Translations under genes and position numbers: made by a program
Assembly (NCBI GenBank): GCA_009760855.2
Contig: WPIO01000001.1
Location: 21,668,501-21,732,500, forward strand
Reading direction: 5' to 3'
DNA from: Cristatella mucedo
Taxonomy: Eukaryota > Bryozoa > Phylactolaemata > Cristatellidae
Length of the DNA stretch: 64,000 nucleotides
Shown here: piece by piece, positions 46,377 to 56,316 of the stretch
Layout of the letters: each line of letters begins with the position of its first letter
Position numbering within the stretch: the stretch's first letter is position 1
Notes under the pieces: generated by a model
The model's database searches: none
Told to the model about the DNA's origin: nothing
The model's input: the letters and a program-made list of their open reading frames with translations, nothing else

Positions 46377-46450
46377 TTTGGTGAGGCGAGTGCCACGTGC
46401 GCTGCAATTCAATGGCAATTAAATTTAGCAAGACCACCGCGCGTACTTAC

Positions 46451-46615
46451 TTCTACTCGATAACAATAACTAATTCCTTGAGAAAAATCAGGCAACTTGA
46501 GGCAGCAAGGTTTCCAGCACTCGAGCACTTCGCCGTTGCAGCAAATTAGGCGTATTGAAAAAGCTCGCGCCTCGCTAAGCTTCGCGAACACAGGAAAATA
46601 GGCTGCGCCAAGCGA
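46451..46615 (-). other. candidate internal exon on the minus strand
   Basis: The minus frame reads SLGAAYFPVFAKLSEARAFS, IRLICCNGEVLECW, KPCCLKLPDFSQGISYCYRVE. It is followed at base 46450 (minus) by GTAAGTAC, a very strong donor. An upstream stop lies just before the frame and no ATG is present, so it would have to be an internal exon. No family is recognised. Confidence 0.25.
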
Positions 46616-47560
46616 CACGCTTCCCGTTGACTTTCGGTTGCGTCAACTTTCAATGGCAAGGTTGTCTACGATTAGTACGTCGCGCCAATTCCGACACCTC
46701 CAAAGCCGATTTCAAAATTCTAGCGGTGCCCAAAGACTTAGTGAGGCAGCGCTGGAACGCTGGCGGAGCCGCCGCGCGCAGCGCCCCCTCCCGGCGCTCT
46801 ACGCTCTACGCGCCGACGCACAGGGTCTGTGCGAGACAAACCCTGATAGGAGCTACTTGAAGGCGCCAGCTCAGAAAGCCCATCTAGCTCCCGCGAAAGA
46901 ATATGGTGGCCTTCCTTTACAAAAAAGAATCGTTCTCTGGACACTGGCTTCGGTCTGCGAACTTTTGGTCCGCAGACCGGATGGGCCCTTCAGCCACTGT
47001 AGCAAATGCGCCTCGCGTCGTGGTGCGAGCGAGCTCTCGGTAAGAGACCGCGTCACCCGCCGCCGCCACCCCCGGAGAGCCTCTCAAAACCCAGTTAAAA
47101 AAGAAACGCGCGTCGCGCTGCGTGAGGAGGCTGGAGCTGCTGGAGAATTTCGCATCTCATCATTGGAAGAGCCAGACGCTTCCAGCCTCCATCTCACCGC
47201 TCTTCACCCTCTTCAGACGTCGTAGCGAGAAAAGCAGTTGGTACTTCCGTTGGGGGGGGGGGGACTCCCGAAGCTGCTTCGCGTTAAAATGGCGATGCAG
47301 CTAAATCAGCCGTAGTATAGCGGATAGTTATTATTCGCGATTATGCGATTACGGGATGGTTTATTGCCGAGGCCATGTAAAAGGCGGTACCATTACATAG
47401 CCTGGCAGTTGGGATTCCAGACTCGGCATTGGCATTGGAGCCGATGTGAGCTCTAGGCCGCACGGCTGTCGGTGTACGTCACGGCCGCTGTAGAACGCCT
47501 TTTAAAGTCAGCTGCTGTCAAATATACTTGTCTACGTTATAGATACGGACTTGATATGTC
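46616..47560. other. spacer, GC-rich, with a poly-G run
   Basis: A run of about 12 G lies at 47253-47264. The 195-codon + frame at 46638-47225 has no recognisable domain and competes with frames on the other strand. Confidence 0.3.
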
Positions 47561-47564
47561 AAGG

Positions 47565-47996
47565 TCATTGTCGCTGCCGCACTCCTGCTGCTGTCAGCAT
47601 ACCCCCAGGTGCATTAGCGCTGCCCCAGTAAATAGCTAGCGGTGCTACAAGGTTCAGGCGTCGCCGGTTTTCGGCCCAGGTCGGCGGCTGAGAATATCGC
47701 CATTTCGAGCGCCGTGTTTTCGCGGCCTGGTTCTGAACGGAAGTGGAAGCCGCACGTCGTACACTTGTACGAGCGTCTCCTGGCTCGTCAGCTTGTCTGA
47801 CATAAAAGCAGTCGCCACTGCCGAATCTCGAAGAAAACCTCCGCATCGTCAAAAAAGACGACGGAAGCGCTTTCTGCGAACCCACAGCCCGAACGCGCAG
47901 ACGCACGGGAGCGGCGCCGCTCCCGTGCGTCTGTCCGGCGCCGCTAAAGAAACTAGGCGGCGGCGGCGGCGGCGGCGCCACATCCGGAGGAGCCAT
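47565..47996 (-). other. hypothetical ORF, Pro/Arg-rich, minus strand
   Basis: From an ATG near 47996 the minus frame reads MAPPDVAPPPPPPPSFFSGA and continues about 143 codons to a stop at 47565, without a recognisable domain. A + frame over the same bases (to 48002) is rich in Arg. A (GGC)n block and a perfect palindrome lie inside, so repeat structure alone may keep it open. Confidence 0.25.
47898..47933. repeat. perfect 36-bp palindrome
   Basis: CAGACGCACGGGAGCGGC is followed directly by its exact reverse complement, with no spacer. It is centred at 47915/47916 in GGCGCC. Confidence 0.97.
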
Positions 47997-48002
47997 TTCT
48001 AA

Positions 48003-48027
48003 GCCGCGCACCGTAAGGGTGCGCGGC
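48003..48027. repeat. perfect 10-bp stem hairpin
   Basis: GCCGCGCACC, loop GTAAG, GGTGCGCGGC. It lies 70 bases from the 36-bp palindrome, after a (GGC)n run. Confidence 0.95.
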
Positions 48028-48204
48028 CCGACGACGAGCGCCCCTTACGTAGCTGCTTCTCTCCAAAGGCGGCAGTAGTTGCTCTGCGAGGGAAGACCGG
48101 CGAAAGACACCAGACGGAGGGCTCCGCCGTGGAGCTTCGAGGGGCGCAGTTGCTCGCCAGTCACTTCCAACCAAGTGGCACTGGGTACAGCCTCGCCTGC
48201 CCGG

Positions 48205-48356
48205 AGAGGCAGGGCACTCGCTCTTCAAGACCGAGTTAGTGGGTTCGAATCCTCCTGCAGTGAATGGGCGACCCTTTATTGCCCACTGCAGCAGCGGTGG
48301 TGATAGCCGTCAAGGCTCTTCTGCCGCTATGCAAATGAGGCTGATGGATCAGCTAA
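48205..48356 (+). mobile_element. tRNA-derived SINE, family 2 (well preserved)
   Basis: Head GGCAGGGCACTCGCTCTTCA, B box GTGGGTTCGAATCC (48239-48252), then ATTGCCCACTGCAGCAGCGG, TGGTGATAGCCGTCAAGGC, TCTTCTGCCGCTATGCAAAT and GAGGCTGATGGATCAGCT. It is the clearest copy of the family. Confidence 0.88.
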
Positions 48357-48432
48357 CGACCTCTTCCTATTTCGAGGTGACCCTGAAACTTTGACTGTCT
48401 ACACTGAATCTGGTAAGCGGTGACGTGTTTTT

Positions 48433-48582
48433 TAATTCATTTATATTCAATGTATGGCGCCCTAAGATAATTTAATCTCTATTCAGGCGCTTCACATATG
48501 CCATGGGGCTCGAGCCCACGACCTCAGCCAGAACTTGTTCGGAGCGAGCACCGTAACCGATGGGCCAAATCAGCGAAGCTTG
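48433..48582 (-). mobile_element. tRNA-derived SINE, family 1
   Basis: On the minus strand: TGGCCCATCGGTTACGGTGC (A box), GTGGGCTCGAGCCC (B box), AAGCGCCTGAATAGAGATTA, then ATACATTGAATATAAATG. It is well preserved. Confidence 0.85.
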
Positions 48583-48834
48583 GTTAGATAACCCGATGCC
48601 GGGATGGCATGAAATTTGAGCCTCAAATCATTGAACCCACCGGAACTTGATGTATTGCCCTGAAAATAATTGGGCAATGTCGGCAGCATAGCTTCAGAAA
48701 TTGAAGCCAGCCACTTCTGAACTGTATTTCCGGCAAGTAAGCCAGAGTGATTTCGTAGGATGGGCCACTCCTAACATCTCTACGCGAGGGTGCTTCTGTC
48801 TTTCTTCAGCGATATCGTCCCACGCCTAGCGACT

Positions 48835-48925
48835 GGCCTTTATCTATATCTATATCTATATTTATATCTATATCTTTATCTTTATATTTATACTGGCCTT
48901 TATTATTTATATTTATTATATATAT
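48835..48925. repeat. (TATCTA)n-type simple repeat
   Basis: Imperfect TATCTATA and TTTATAT units, leading directly into a LINE 3' end. Confidence 0.85.
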
Positions 48926-48934
48926 CGCATTTCA

Positions 48935-49318
48935 TACAAACCTCAAATCCTTTGGAGACCGTGCATTTAGTTCGTATGCTGCCAAAGCCTGGAACTCCCT
49001 CCCGACTTGCGCCAGAGCATCCCCTGACTTGACCACATTTTAAAAGAACCTAAAAACACACCTATTTAGGACAGCATTTAGGGGGTCCCTGCGATTCGTC
49101 CTTCATGTGCTTATGCGTGCTGACGCTGTGCATGCTGCCACTGACCACATTTGCATGCTGACCCTGTGCATGTCACCCACAACCGTGCTATTCTTGTTGT
49201 TTATTAAGCATGCTACCACTAACCATTCGGTCGTGTTTCCTTTGCAGCAAATGTAAAGCGCCTAGAAAGAGATTGAGTTGTCCGAGAGCGTTTTATGAAG
49301 TGCGTTATTATTATTATT
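48935..49318 (+). mobile_element. 5'-truncated LINE family A 3' end
   Basis: It starts in ORF2 (TCATACAAACCTCAAATCC) and continues through the 3' UTR with duplicated GCTGAC..TGTGCATG blocks. It ends CAAATGTAAAGCGCCTAGAA, AGAGATTGAGTTG and (ATT)n. Confidence 0.9.
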
Positions 49319-49321
49319 TTT

Positions 49322-49442
49322 ACAACCTAGACTCTGACCGGAGAGCTAGGATTCTGCCTTCACCTTCACAAAAGGTGGGAATACCTCGGACCCTAACTCC
49401 TGACTGGAGAACTAGGGCTCCGCTTCCACCCTAAAGGCTGGA
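49322..49442 (+). repeat. imperfect ~60-bp tandem duplication
   Basis: ACTCTGACCGGAGAGCTAGG and CTCCTGACTGGAGAACTAGG head two neighbouring copies, each followed by CTTCACC or CTTCCACC and AAAGG. Confidence 0.6.
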
Positions 49443-49864
49443 AAATATCCACATTCGCCAAGGTAGGATAACAGGATGCCGTTTCATCTACGAAGAAATA
49501 CGTTTACATTCAAACGGACTACTTCTAGTTCGCATCGGCAAATCCCTACGACGGGACCACGCGTGCGCATGCACATAAACAAAACACGAAATGCGAACCA
49601 CGGGTACTGTGCAAACATATTCCGCGGCGTCAAACGAATTCTACTCACCCTGGCTCGCTCTGTCCCGTTAATCGCCCGCGAACAGCTCGCCCTCCACCCT
49701 CGTTTTCAGACATAATGAGTCCGGCAACTGGCGGCAATGGCGTCAAAACGTAGCCGAAGACTAAGAAGAAACCCTGAGTGAACGTCGCCCTACTCTTTAA
49801 TGACTAGCGGGTACATTTGGCCAAGAGCTTAGTGGTGTTGGGCCCGACACCGTGGGCCATAGCG

Positions 49865-51008
49865 ATACCGGTTCTTTTCACGTTTTATACTTTCCCTTTT
49901 GCCGATGTGATTGCCAAGCACAATCTAGGCTTCCACTTCTATGCGGGTGACACTCAGTTGTACCTTTGCTTTGATGCCTTCCAGCCTTCGAGCACCTCGA
50001 ATTCTCTCAACTCCCTTGCTGCATGCATTGATGACATCCGCACACGGACGGCAGCAAACTTTTTAAAATTAAATTATGATAAAACTAATTTGCTAGTTAT
50101 GGGCAAACCATGTGTGATTCAGTAATTGGAAAGGCTAACGCTCAAAATTGGCTCTGCCAGCATATCTCCAGTGTGTTCCAAAGTAACCTTTCGTTAGACG
50201 ACCACATCAGCTCTTCAATCAAGTTTGTCTACTTTCAGCAACATAATATTGCTAACATTTGGGCTTGTTTAGATAAGGATACCACAACTAAATTGGTCCA
50301 TGCATTTGTGACATCCCGTCCTGACTTCTGTAACTCACTGTTTGCTGGCCTACCGGCTTGTGCAATCAGGCGCTTACAGCTGGTGTAAAACTCTGCAGCT
50401 AGGCTTGTCTGTCGTTAGAGTCGCAGTTGCCACATCACAACACTTCTCGCCGACCTGCACTGGCTACCAGTCAAGCAACGGATTGACTTCAAGGTTTTGT
50501 CGCTCACTTTTAGGCCCCTTCATTCTTTGGCTCCAGCCTATTTCTCAGATCTACTTCCCCACCAGGCCAAGCATCGTACCACCCGCCTTTCGGAATCCAA
50601 AAGTTTACCAATATCTCGTACAAACCTCAAATCCTTTGGAGACCGTGCATTTAGTTCGTATGCTCCCAAAGCCTGGAACTCCCTCCCGACTTGCATCAGA
50701 GCATCCCTTGACTTGACCACATTTAAAAAGAACGTAAAAACGCAGCTATTTAGGACAGCATTTAGTGGGTTCCACTGATTCGTCCTTTACGTGCTTATTC
50801 GTGCTGACACTGTGCATACTGCCACTAACCACACTTGCATGCTGACCCTGTGCATGTCACCCCTAACCATGTTATTTATGTTGTTTATCAAGCATGATAC
50901 TACTCACCATTCAATCGCGTTTCCCTTTGCAGCAAATGTAAAGCGCCTAAATAGAGAATGAGTTCTCTGAGGGCGCTTCATCAAGTGTAACATCACTGTT
51001 ATTATTAT
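49865..51008 (+). mobile_element. LINE family A, C-terminal half of ORF2 plus 3' UTR
   Basis: It begins at the CCGGTTCTTTTCACG stretch (VLFT) and continues [20 protein letters not shown]. The catalytic YADD reads YAGD at 49940-49951. Next come NFLKLNYDKTNLLVMGKP, a stop, then LVHAFVTSRPDFCNSLFAGL and RTNLKSFGDRAFSSYAPKAW to RAFSGF-type ends. The tail AAAGCGCCTAAATAGAGAAT closes it. Stops and a frameshift make it inactive. Confidence 0.9.
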
Positions 51009-52124
51009 AAAGAATTAATACCGTCGCTCAACCCCCGGAGGAGCAACCCCGTCCAGCTTAAATGCCGTAAAGGTTCTGGACGATTCTTTCTGGACAGAGT
51101 TATGATCGAATTTCATAAACCAGCCAACATCAATAAACTGCTCCTGCGGATAGCAGACCAATTCTAAAGGCCGAGTCGCCACAGCTGGTCCAAGAGCTTC
51201 CTGGCTTGCGCTTTAAGCTTTCGCTGTCTCACCAGACTGGTGCTCCTCTCTGGTTCACTACTCCAGGACGAAGGTGTTTCCCCGTCGAGCAGTTCTTGTG
51301 CGCACCTAAAATTGAGCCGAGGCTGGCGCTGCGCTACAACATCCACAGGGTCAGCGAGCAAATAGCCGTTACAGCACTTCTACCGCTACACCAATGAGGC
51401 CGTTAAATCAGCTAATATATATATTTTGGATTCGCTGGTTTTTTGCAGTTCGCTGGTAAGGGCTAGCACCATTGCGAGCTCTGCGTTTGTGGCAAAGGCC
51501 GAATGCCAAGACAACCCATTTGTATCAACAGGATTTAAAATCGAGAGGAGAGTATTGGCTATCCCAGCGGCCCACAGACGAGGCCGGAACCTCATTGAGA
51601 CTGTCCGCCAGTCACTATTCTACCCGTGACCCCCTCCCCCCCCCCGATTAACTGTACTAGCGTACGAAACAAGCACAAGCGGGCTCAGAAGATCGCTTTA
51701 AGCGGCGGTGGGAAGAGGGGATGGGACCGCTTCGGTAGCCTCATTGTGGTTAGCGCCTCCGCCGAGAATCTATTCGATCGCCAGAGGACGGTCTATGCAG
51801 CAGAGCATAGGCCGATATGGCCCCGTCCGGCTGCTCTTAAACAGACGGCTTCGATAGCAGGTGAGCTATCCTACCCTATCCAACCGGTGGAAGAGTGAGA
51901 CCCGATTGATCTGCGGCTCCAGGTAGCCCGCAACGGATTTCGGCTGACGGCAGCGGGACGGGCGAACGGCGCACCGACCACTCCGACTTATCTCCACGAA
52001 CCTTGTCACTGGCGCCGGCAAGACCGACCGGGTGTGCAGAGTGGAGGGGGCTACTCCCTAACCGGAAGCAAGCGTGGCGCGAACGGCGGTGGCTGTGTTT
52101 ACCGGGTCTTCTGTTTAGCCAGCA
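51009..52124. other. intergenic region upstream of gene B
   Basis: At 51361-51415 is a family 2 SINE tail (TTCTACCGCTACACCAATGA, GGCCGTTAAATCAGC). A run of C lies near 51636-51646. From about 51660 the sequence becomes GC-rich and leads into gene B; it probably includes the gene's 5' UTR and promoter. No TATA box at a convincing distance was found. Confidence 0.45.
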
Positions 52125-53093
52125 ATGAGCCGCCAAGCAGTGAAGTGCAGGCCTCCGCCTGGCAACCCGTTCTACGCGTCTATTTACCGAGCTTACGAGG
52201 ACGGGATTCAACCGTCCACAGAAGATTCGAGCGCGTTCGAGGAGGCGGTCAAGAAGAAGCGGCTGCAGCTGGCCGCCCGAGCGGAGGTCGAGCCGTCGCG
52301 CAGGTGGATGCGCGAGATAGAGGAGGAGTACCTGCCCGAGGACTGCCTCGTCGTTTCGTCGGGCCTCAAGCTGCGTTCGCCCGTGCCGCCGCCGCCGCAG
52401 CGTCCTGCTCCACGCTTGACTCAGACGCCCGCGTCGACGCACTCTCCTACCAGGTGCGCACCGCCGTCGGACCTGTGGTGCGCCCCCGTCACTGCCGTCA
52501 GCAGTCCGAGGAAGCCCGGGAGCCCGGCGGCCACGAAAGCGGACATCGCCTCCCCGCTTTCCCCGAACGGCTTTCAGCGGCCGGTGCCGCCGCGCCGGCT
52601 GGATTCGCAGGGCGCCGCCGATCATGCCGCGAAGCCGACATCGCCACCGCCGGCAGGTATGCCCGGGCCCGGCGGCAGCCACTGGCCGCCATCGTCGCCG
52701 CCTCCACGGCCGAGCTTCGAAGAGACGATCCAGAGCATAGCGCAGCGTCTGCTGCCAGGCGACGGGTCGGACCTGTTCGGGCTCGGCTGCTGCCTGCGAC
52801 GGCAGTTCTGCTGGCGCTTCTACTTGGCGGAAGCTCCGCTGGACGGCTCGTGGCAGCGCTTCGCCGAGCTGGCTCTGGTCGCCGTCGATCACAGCGAGCT
52901 GAGCGTCGTCGACGCTTTCGCCACGCGCTACGTGTGTCCGGCACCCGAGGTCGTGCTGTACCACTGGCAGCACCTGTGGCAGACCGGGCGTCGCGACTTG
53001 TGCCGATATCCGCCCACGCAGGACAGCGTTAGAGACATTCTGGGACGGCTGGGGCGCCTTGATCTTATCGAGCTGCTGTCGGCCGGTCAGTGA
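52125..53093 (+). CDS. gene B: intronless Death-domain protein, proline-rich
   Basis: A single frame of 322 codons from ATG to TGA, with a G at -3 of the start. Its GC content is far above that of the surrounding repeats. The N-terminal part (1-80: MSRQAVKCRPPPGNPFYASI, a basic/acidic helix around EEAVKKKRLQLAARAEVEPS) has no family match. About 85-205 are Pro/Ser/Ala-rich with possible SH3-binding cores PVPPPPQRPAP and RPVPPRR. About 225-322 are a Death-type domain. It shows FCWRFYLAEAPLDGSWQRFA (helix 1 Trp), EVVLYHWQHLWQ (Trp of the central helices) and a C-terminal LGRLGRLDLIELL. Death domains assemble signalling adaptors in the cytosol; partner and pathway are unknown. The last ~120 residues align with gene A, starting from SFEETIQSIAQRLLP against SIFATIDRIIARVPP. 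The overlapping long frames on both strands (51876-53243 minus, 52034-53032 plus) are shadows of its GC-rich codons. Confidence 0.85.
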   Translation: MSRQAVKCRPPPGNPFYASIYRAYEDGIQPSTEDSSAFEEAVKKKRLQLAARAEVEPSRRWMREIEEEYLPEDCLVVSSGLKLRSPVPPPPQRPAPRLTQTPASTHSPTRCAPPSDLWCAPVTAVSSPRKPGSPAATKADIASPLSPNGFQRPVPPRRLDSQGAADHAAKPTSPPPAGMPGPGGSHWPPSSPPPRPSFEETIQSIAQRLLPGDGSDLFGLGCCLRRQFCWRFYLAEAPLDGSWQRFAELALVAVDHSELSVVDAFATRYVCPAPEVVLYHWQHLWQTGRRDLCRYPPTQDSVRDILGRLGRLDLIELLSAGQ

Positions 53094-53297
53094 CTTTGCC
53101 TGGCCCGAACCTGCACTGCCACCCCCCAGCCACGTGAGCACTCGTTTCAGGTTGCACGTCGACTCCGGTCTGCTCGGTCGCCCCCATCCCCTTCCTGCCC
53201 AGCGACCTGCCGCCCGATGTCGCACCCCGAGCCCAGTGTTCACACGTCAGCCCCATCGGTTGGTCGGGTGGAGTGGGAGGGGAAGAAAAGCTATGTT

Positions 53298-53303
53298 AAT
53301 AAA
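53298..53303 (+). promoter_or_regulatory. poly(A) signal of gene B
   Basis: AATAAA lies 205 bases after the stop codon of gene B and just before a (TCC)n tract. Confidence 0.65.
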
Positions 53304-53334
53304 TAGAGCTGCTGCCCGGTGCTGAGGAAGTGGT

Positions 53335-53493
53335 GCCTCCTCCTCCTCCTCCCCCCTCCTCCTCCTCCTCCTCCTCCTCCTCCTCCTCCTCCTCCTCCTC
53401 CGCCTCCTCGTCTTCCTCCTCCTCCTCGTCTTCCTCTTCCTCCTCCTCCTCCTCCTCTTCCTCCTCGTCTTCCTCCTCCTCCTCCTCCTCCTC
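53335..53493. repeat. (TCC)n tract with interruptions
   Basis: CTCCTC runs broken by TCTTCC and CGTCTTCC. Frames over it encode poly-Pro, poly-Ser or poly-Gly and are artefacts. Confidence 0.95.
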
Positions 53494-53934
53494 GAAATGC
53501 CTTACGGCTCTTGTACGGTTGCTGTCGCAGTCGCTGCCACCGAGCGAGAGTTTGCTGTGTACAAGGCCTGGCTAGTTTGCATAGGAAATTATCGCCGCAT
53601 ACTTTTAAGATAACGTGCATATCTCATGATGGCCGTGTGCGTTGTGGGAGAGCAGGCTTTATACGTCGTGGGAGAGCAGGCTTCAATACTAAGCAGGCAT
53701 CTCTAGTCCATTTTGCTGGGCCTGAATTGGTGTGAACGGTATGATGACTCCGCTATAAGCTGAGCAAGCACTGCAGCCTCATAAGCAATGTGTACCTCGT
53801 ATGTAGGGGCTCAGTGGTGGCTCTTCTTGCGTATGCAAAGAGTCAGATTTGATAAGTGAAAGTGTCCGTCTAATTCAGACTTCTGACCTTTTACTGTTAA
53901 CTGCTGCTCTCGATTCTTATAGGTTAGCTGCCTA

Positions 53935-54022
53935 ATAATAATAGAAATAATGCATTTGTATAGAGCCGAAGAGAGCCGAACTTAGAGAACCGAATGCCTC
54001 TCTAGGCACTTCACAGATGCCT
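53935..54022 (-). mobile_element. LINE/SINE tail relic
   Basis: On the minus strand GTGAAGTGCCTAGAGAGG, GGTTCTCTAAG and CTATACAAATGCATTATT with (ATT)n form a diverged tail of the type shared by LINE A and SINE 1. It contains a short internal duplication (GAGAGCCGAA). Confidence 0.55.
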
Positions 54023-54061
54023 AACCCAAAACCCAATAGCTGCCAGTTCAGTACCCGCACA

Positions 54062-54167
54062 TGTTTGTGTGTGCATGTGTGCGTGCGCGCGCGTGTGCTT
54101 GCTTGTGACTTTCTCTTGCCTTAGTAGGCGTTTGTGTTCAAGTGTGAGTGCTTGCCTGCACGCGTGC

Positions 54168-54217
<50 letters not shown>

Positions 54218-54245
54218 GTGTGTGTGTGTGTGCGCGTGCGTGCGA
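54062..54245. repeat. (GT)n-rich tract
   Basis: GT runs interrupted by GCGC and TTTG. The densest part lies at about 54170-54236. Frames encode VCVC or HTHT and are artefacts. Confidence 0.93.
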
Positions 54246-54300
54246 CCACACCAACTTAAAGTAGTGTATAAAAAATGCCCAATACAAAGTCAAGTTGAGC

Positions 54301-54452
54301 TGGTTTAACAACCTCATTATATAGCAGCGGAAGAGCCGTACGGCTAGGCCATCACTCCGTCTTGCAGCAAGCAATAAAAAATGCCTTCTGTAGGACTCGA
54401 ACCCACGATCTGAGTCAGCAAGTGCAAGCACTATCTCTAGGCTAAGTTATGC
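54301..54452 (-). mobile_element. tRNA-derived SINE, family 2
   Basis: On the minus strand: CTAGAGATAGTGCTTGCAC (head), GTGGGTTCGAGTCC (B box), ATTGCTTGCTGCAAGACGG, AGTGATGGCC, GGCTCTTCCGCTGCTATAT and AATGAGGTTGTTAAACC. Confidence 0.75.
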
Positions 54453-55164
54453 ATAAGGACCCACTGCCAGCTCTTGCAGTCTCTTAGGTCTGCAGTCGGC
54501 ATATCCTAGAGTCGAATCCCACGACAGACGCATGATGCAGTATGATCAGCAACAACAGCGAGATACAAGAACAGTTTCACATGTTTTGCTAGACATTAGA
54601 ACGAATTTTCAGATCGAACTAGTGTGTGAGAGTGAGTAGTAAATGCTGAGCGTGAGCATACGAGAAAACACGACCATTATCAATCGCAAGTGGGGGGGGG
54701 GAGTTTCCAGAAAATCGAGTGTGGTAGGTGCACACCCACAAATATTCTCTATATATTGATGTAGTGAACCAAGAGAGGCAATACAAGATGCTATTGACAA
54801 AAGTCATAGCACTATACACACGGGTTCCACTGACTTGCCGTATTTTTATTTTAAAATGTAATACTTTGCCGAGTAAATCTTCGGTTTTGCAGACACCTAT
54901 ACTCACGTTGACAGCTGTCATTACCGGGTCTCTTTTGGCTTCAACGTTCAGTACGTTCAGCATGTTTGTTTAAAACAAACCAGATTTCACAAGTACTAGT
55001 TAGTAAAGCACCTATCGCACAGCGTAGCCGGTGATAATTACCGATAAGCTTATCCTAAGCAGTCGGTGTGGGCAAAGTAGGATGTTGAACACAGTTTGCA
55101 AGGCGATCGTGCTACACCAGCGACCACTGGTCGCCGGATAGGAGAAGAAGCACCAAGAATGCAG
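54453..55164. other. spacer with a possible second tRNA-like head
   Basis: GAGTCGAATCCCACG near 54510 resembles a B box, but no body or tail follows. A poly-G run lies at about 54690-54700. Frames near 54619-54973 show no known domain. Confidence 0.35.
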
Positions 55165-55362
55165 TCTTTCGACAGCCTCCTACTGCCCAGGGCCCGTGCC
55201 TCTTACTGCCCAGGGCCCGTGCCTCCTACTGCCCAGGGCCCATGCCTCTTACTGCCCAGGGCCCGTGCCTCCTACTGCCCAGGGCCCGTGCCTCTTACTG
55301 CCCAGGGCCCGTGCCTCCTACTGCCCAGGGCCCGTGCCTCCTACTGCCCAGGGCCCGCGCCT
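55165..55362 (+). repeat. 23-bp minisatellite, ~8-9 copies
   Basis: The unit is TACTGCCCAGGGCCCGTGCC plus TCC or TCT, with TCT and TCC variants tending to alternate. Since 23 is not a multiple of three, translation cycles through three peptides every 69 bases, giving frames that look protein-like but are not. Confidence 0.93.
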
Positions 55363-55450
55363 TGGTGAGTTAGCAGGAGCTCAGTTCCTGAGCAATATGC
55401 AATCAAACCTGACCTGAGATGTGACCAGATTTTAATAAAATAATTATAGC

Positions 55451-55582
55451 TCATTTGTATGGCGCCATAAAAGAACCGAATCTCTATCCAGGCGCTTCAC
55501 ATCCGCCACAGGGGCTCAAACCCACGATCTCGGACGTAAAGGTGAGCGCCTCGGCCACGGTCGTTCAAGCGAGCGCCTTAAA
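55451..55582 (-). mobile_element. tRNA-derived SINE, family 1
   Basis: On the minus strand: GTGGGTTTGAGCCCC (B box), GTGAAGCGCCTGGATAGAGA, TCGGTTCTTTTATGGCGCC and ATACAAATGAG. The A-box end is rearranged (CGGCCACGG area). Confidence 0.75.
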
Positions 55583-55910
55583 CCTCGGGCGAAACCCTGC
55601 GCAGAAGGCTGGCGTTGCCTTAAGGCACCCACGTTGATTCTGGAAGGTAAAGAAATTCCATAGCTGATCAGATAAGGCTTTTTCCGTTGTTGCTGGTGAC
55701 GCCAAGTTCTTGCCTGACCGTCAAGATATGCAGTAGAAGCATTTGCTTTATATTGCAGTCTACCCTCTCTGCTTGCGAGGCTACCGCATGTCGAGAGATA
55801 ATACATTATGCCAGAACCGTATTTCAAGTACTACAATTTCTCAAGTTGGATAACACTACATAGTTTAAAGTCAGATCGTTTCAAGATCACCATTCGTAGG
55901 GCGTGCGAGA

Positions 55911-55996
55911 ATAATAATAATAATAATGCACTTGATAAAGTGCCCTCAGAGAACTCAATCTCTCTAGGCGCTTTACATTTGCTGCAAAGGGGAGAT
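55911..55996 (-). mobile_element. tail-only LINE family A insertion
   Basis: (AAT)n, GCACTTGATAAAGTGCCCTC, then CTCTAGGCGCTTTACATTTG and GCTGCAAAGGG, about 85 bases. No coding part is present. Confidence 0.8.
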
Positions 55997-56316
55997 AGTT
56001 TTATTTTGTCAGGGGTCGCCGTGATGTAACTACGATTAACATGATCTTTGGTCGGCGAGAGGTGCGGCTCGCTCGATGTGACCAATCGGACGTTTCTAAC
56101 TTTTATGCAATATATCAAGGTCATCCCAGGAGGTGGGGGATAGATATCTTGTGCACATCTAAAAGAGCGAGGGCAGCAAGCCTTCTACCTCATTGTACTT
56201 TTCTAGCACGTGTCGATGACTCGTGCTCGCGAGCACAGGAATCCGGTAGGCCGTGACAAGCCGGTTGGGTAACGCGGAGATTTCGAGCTCCAGACAGTTT
56301 GTGCAGATAAGATAGT

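Noticed and set aside
51876-53243. 455-codon minus frame opposite gene B
   Set aside because: It is the antisense shadow of a GC-rich coding region. The + frame has a clean ATG-to-stop span, a Death domain and a paralog, and the minus frame has none of these.
53291-53735. Poly-Gly and poly-Pro frames over the TCC tract
   Set aside because: Pure simple-sequence translation lying downstream of gene B's poly(A) signal.
54301-54452. True tRNA genes at the many GTTCGA-type B boxes
   Set aside because: Each is followed by one of two conserved SINE bodies and lacks a convincing cloverleaf with acceptor pairing.
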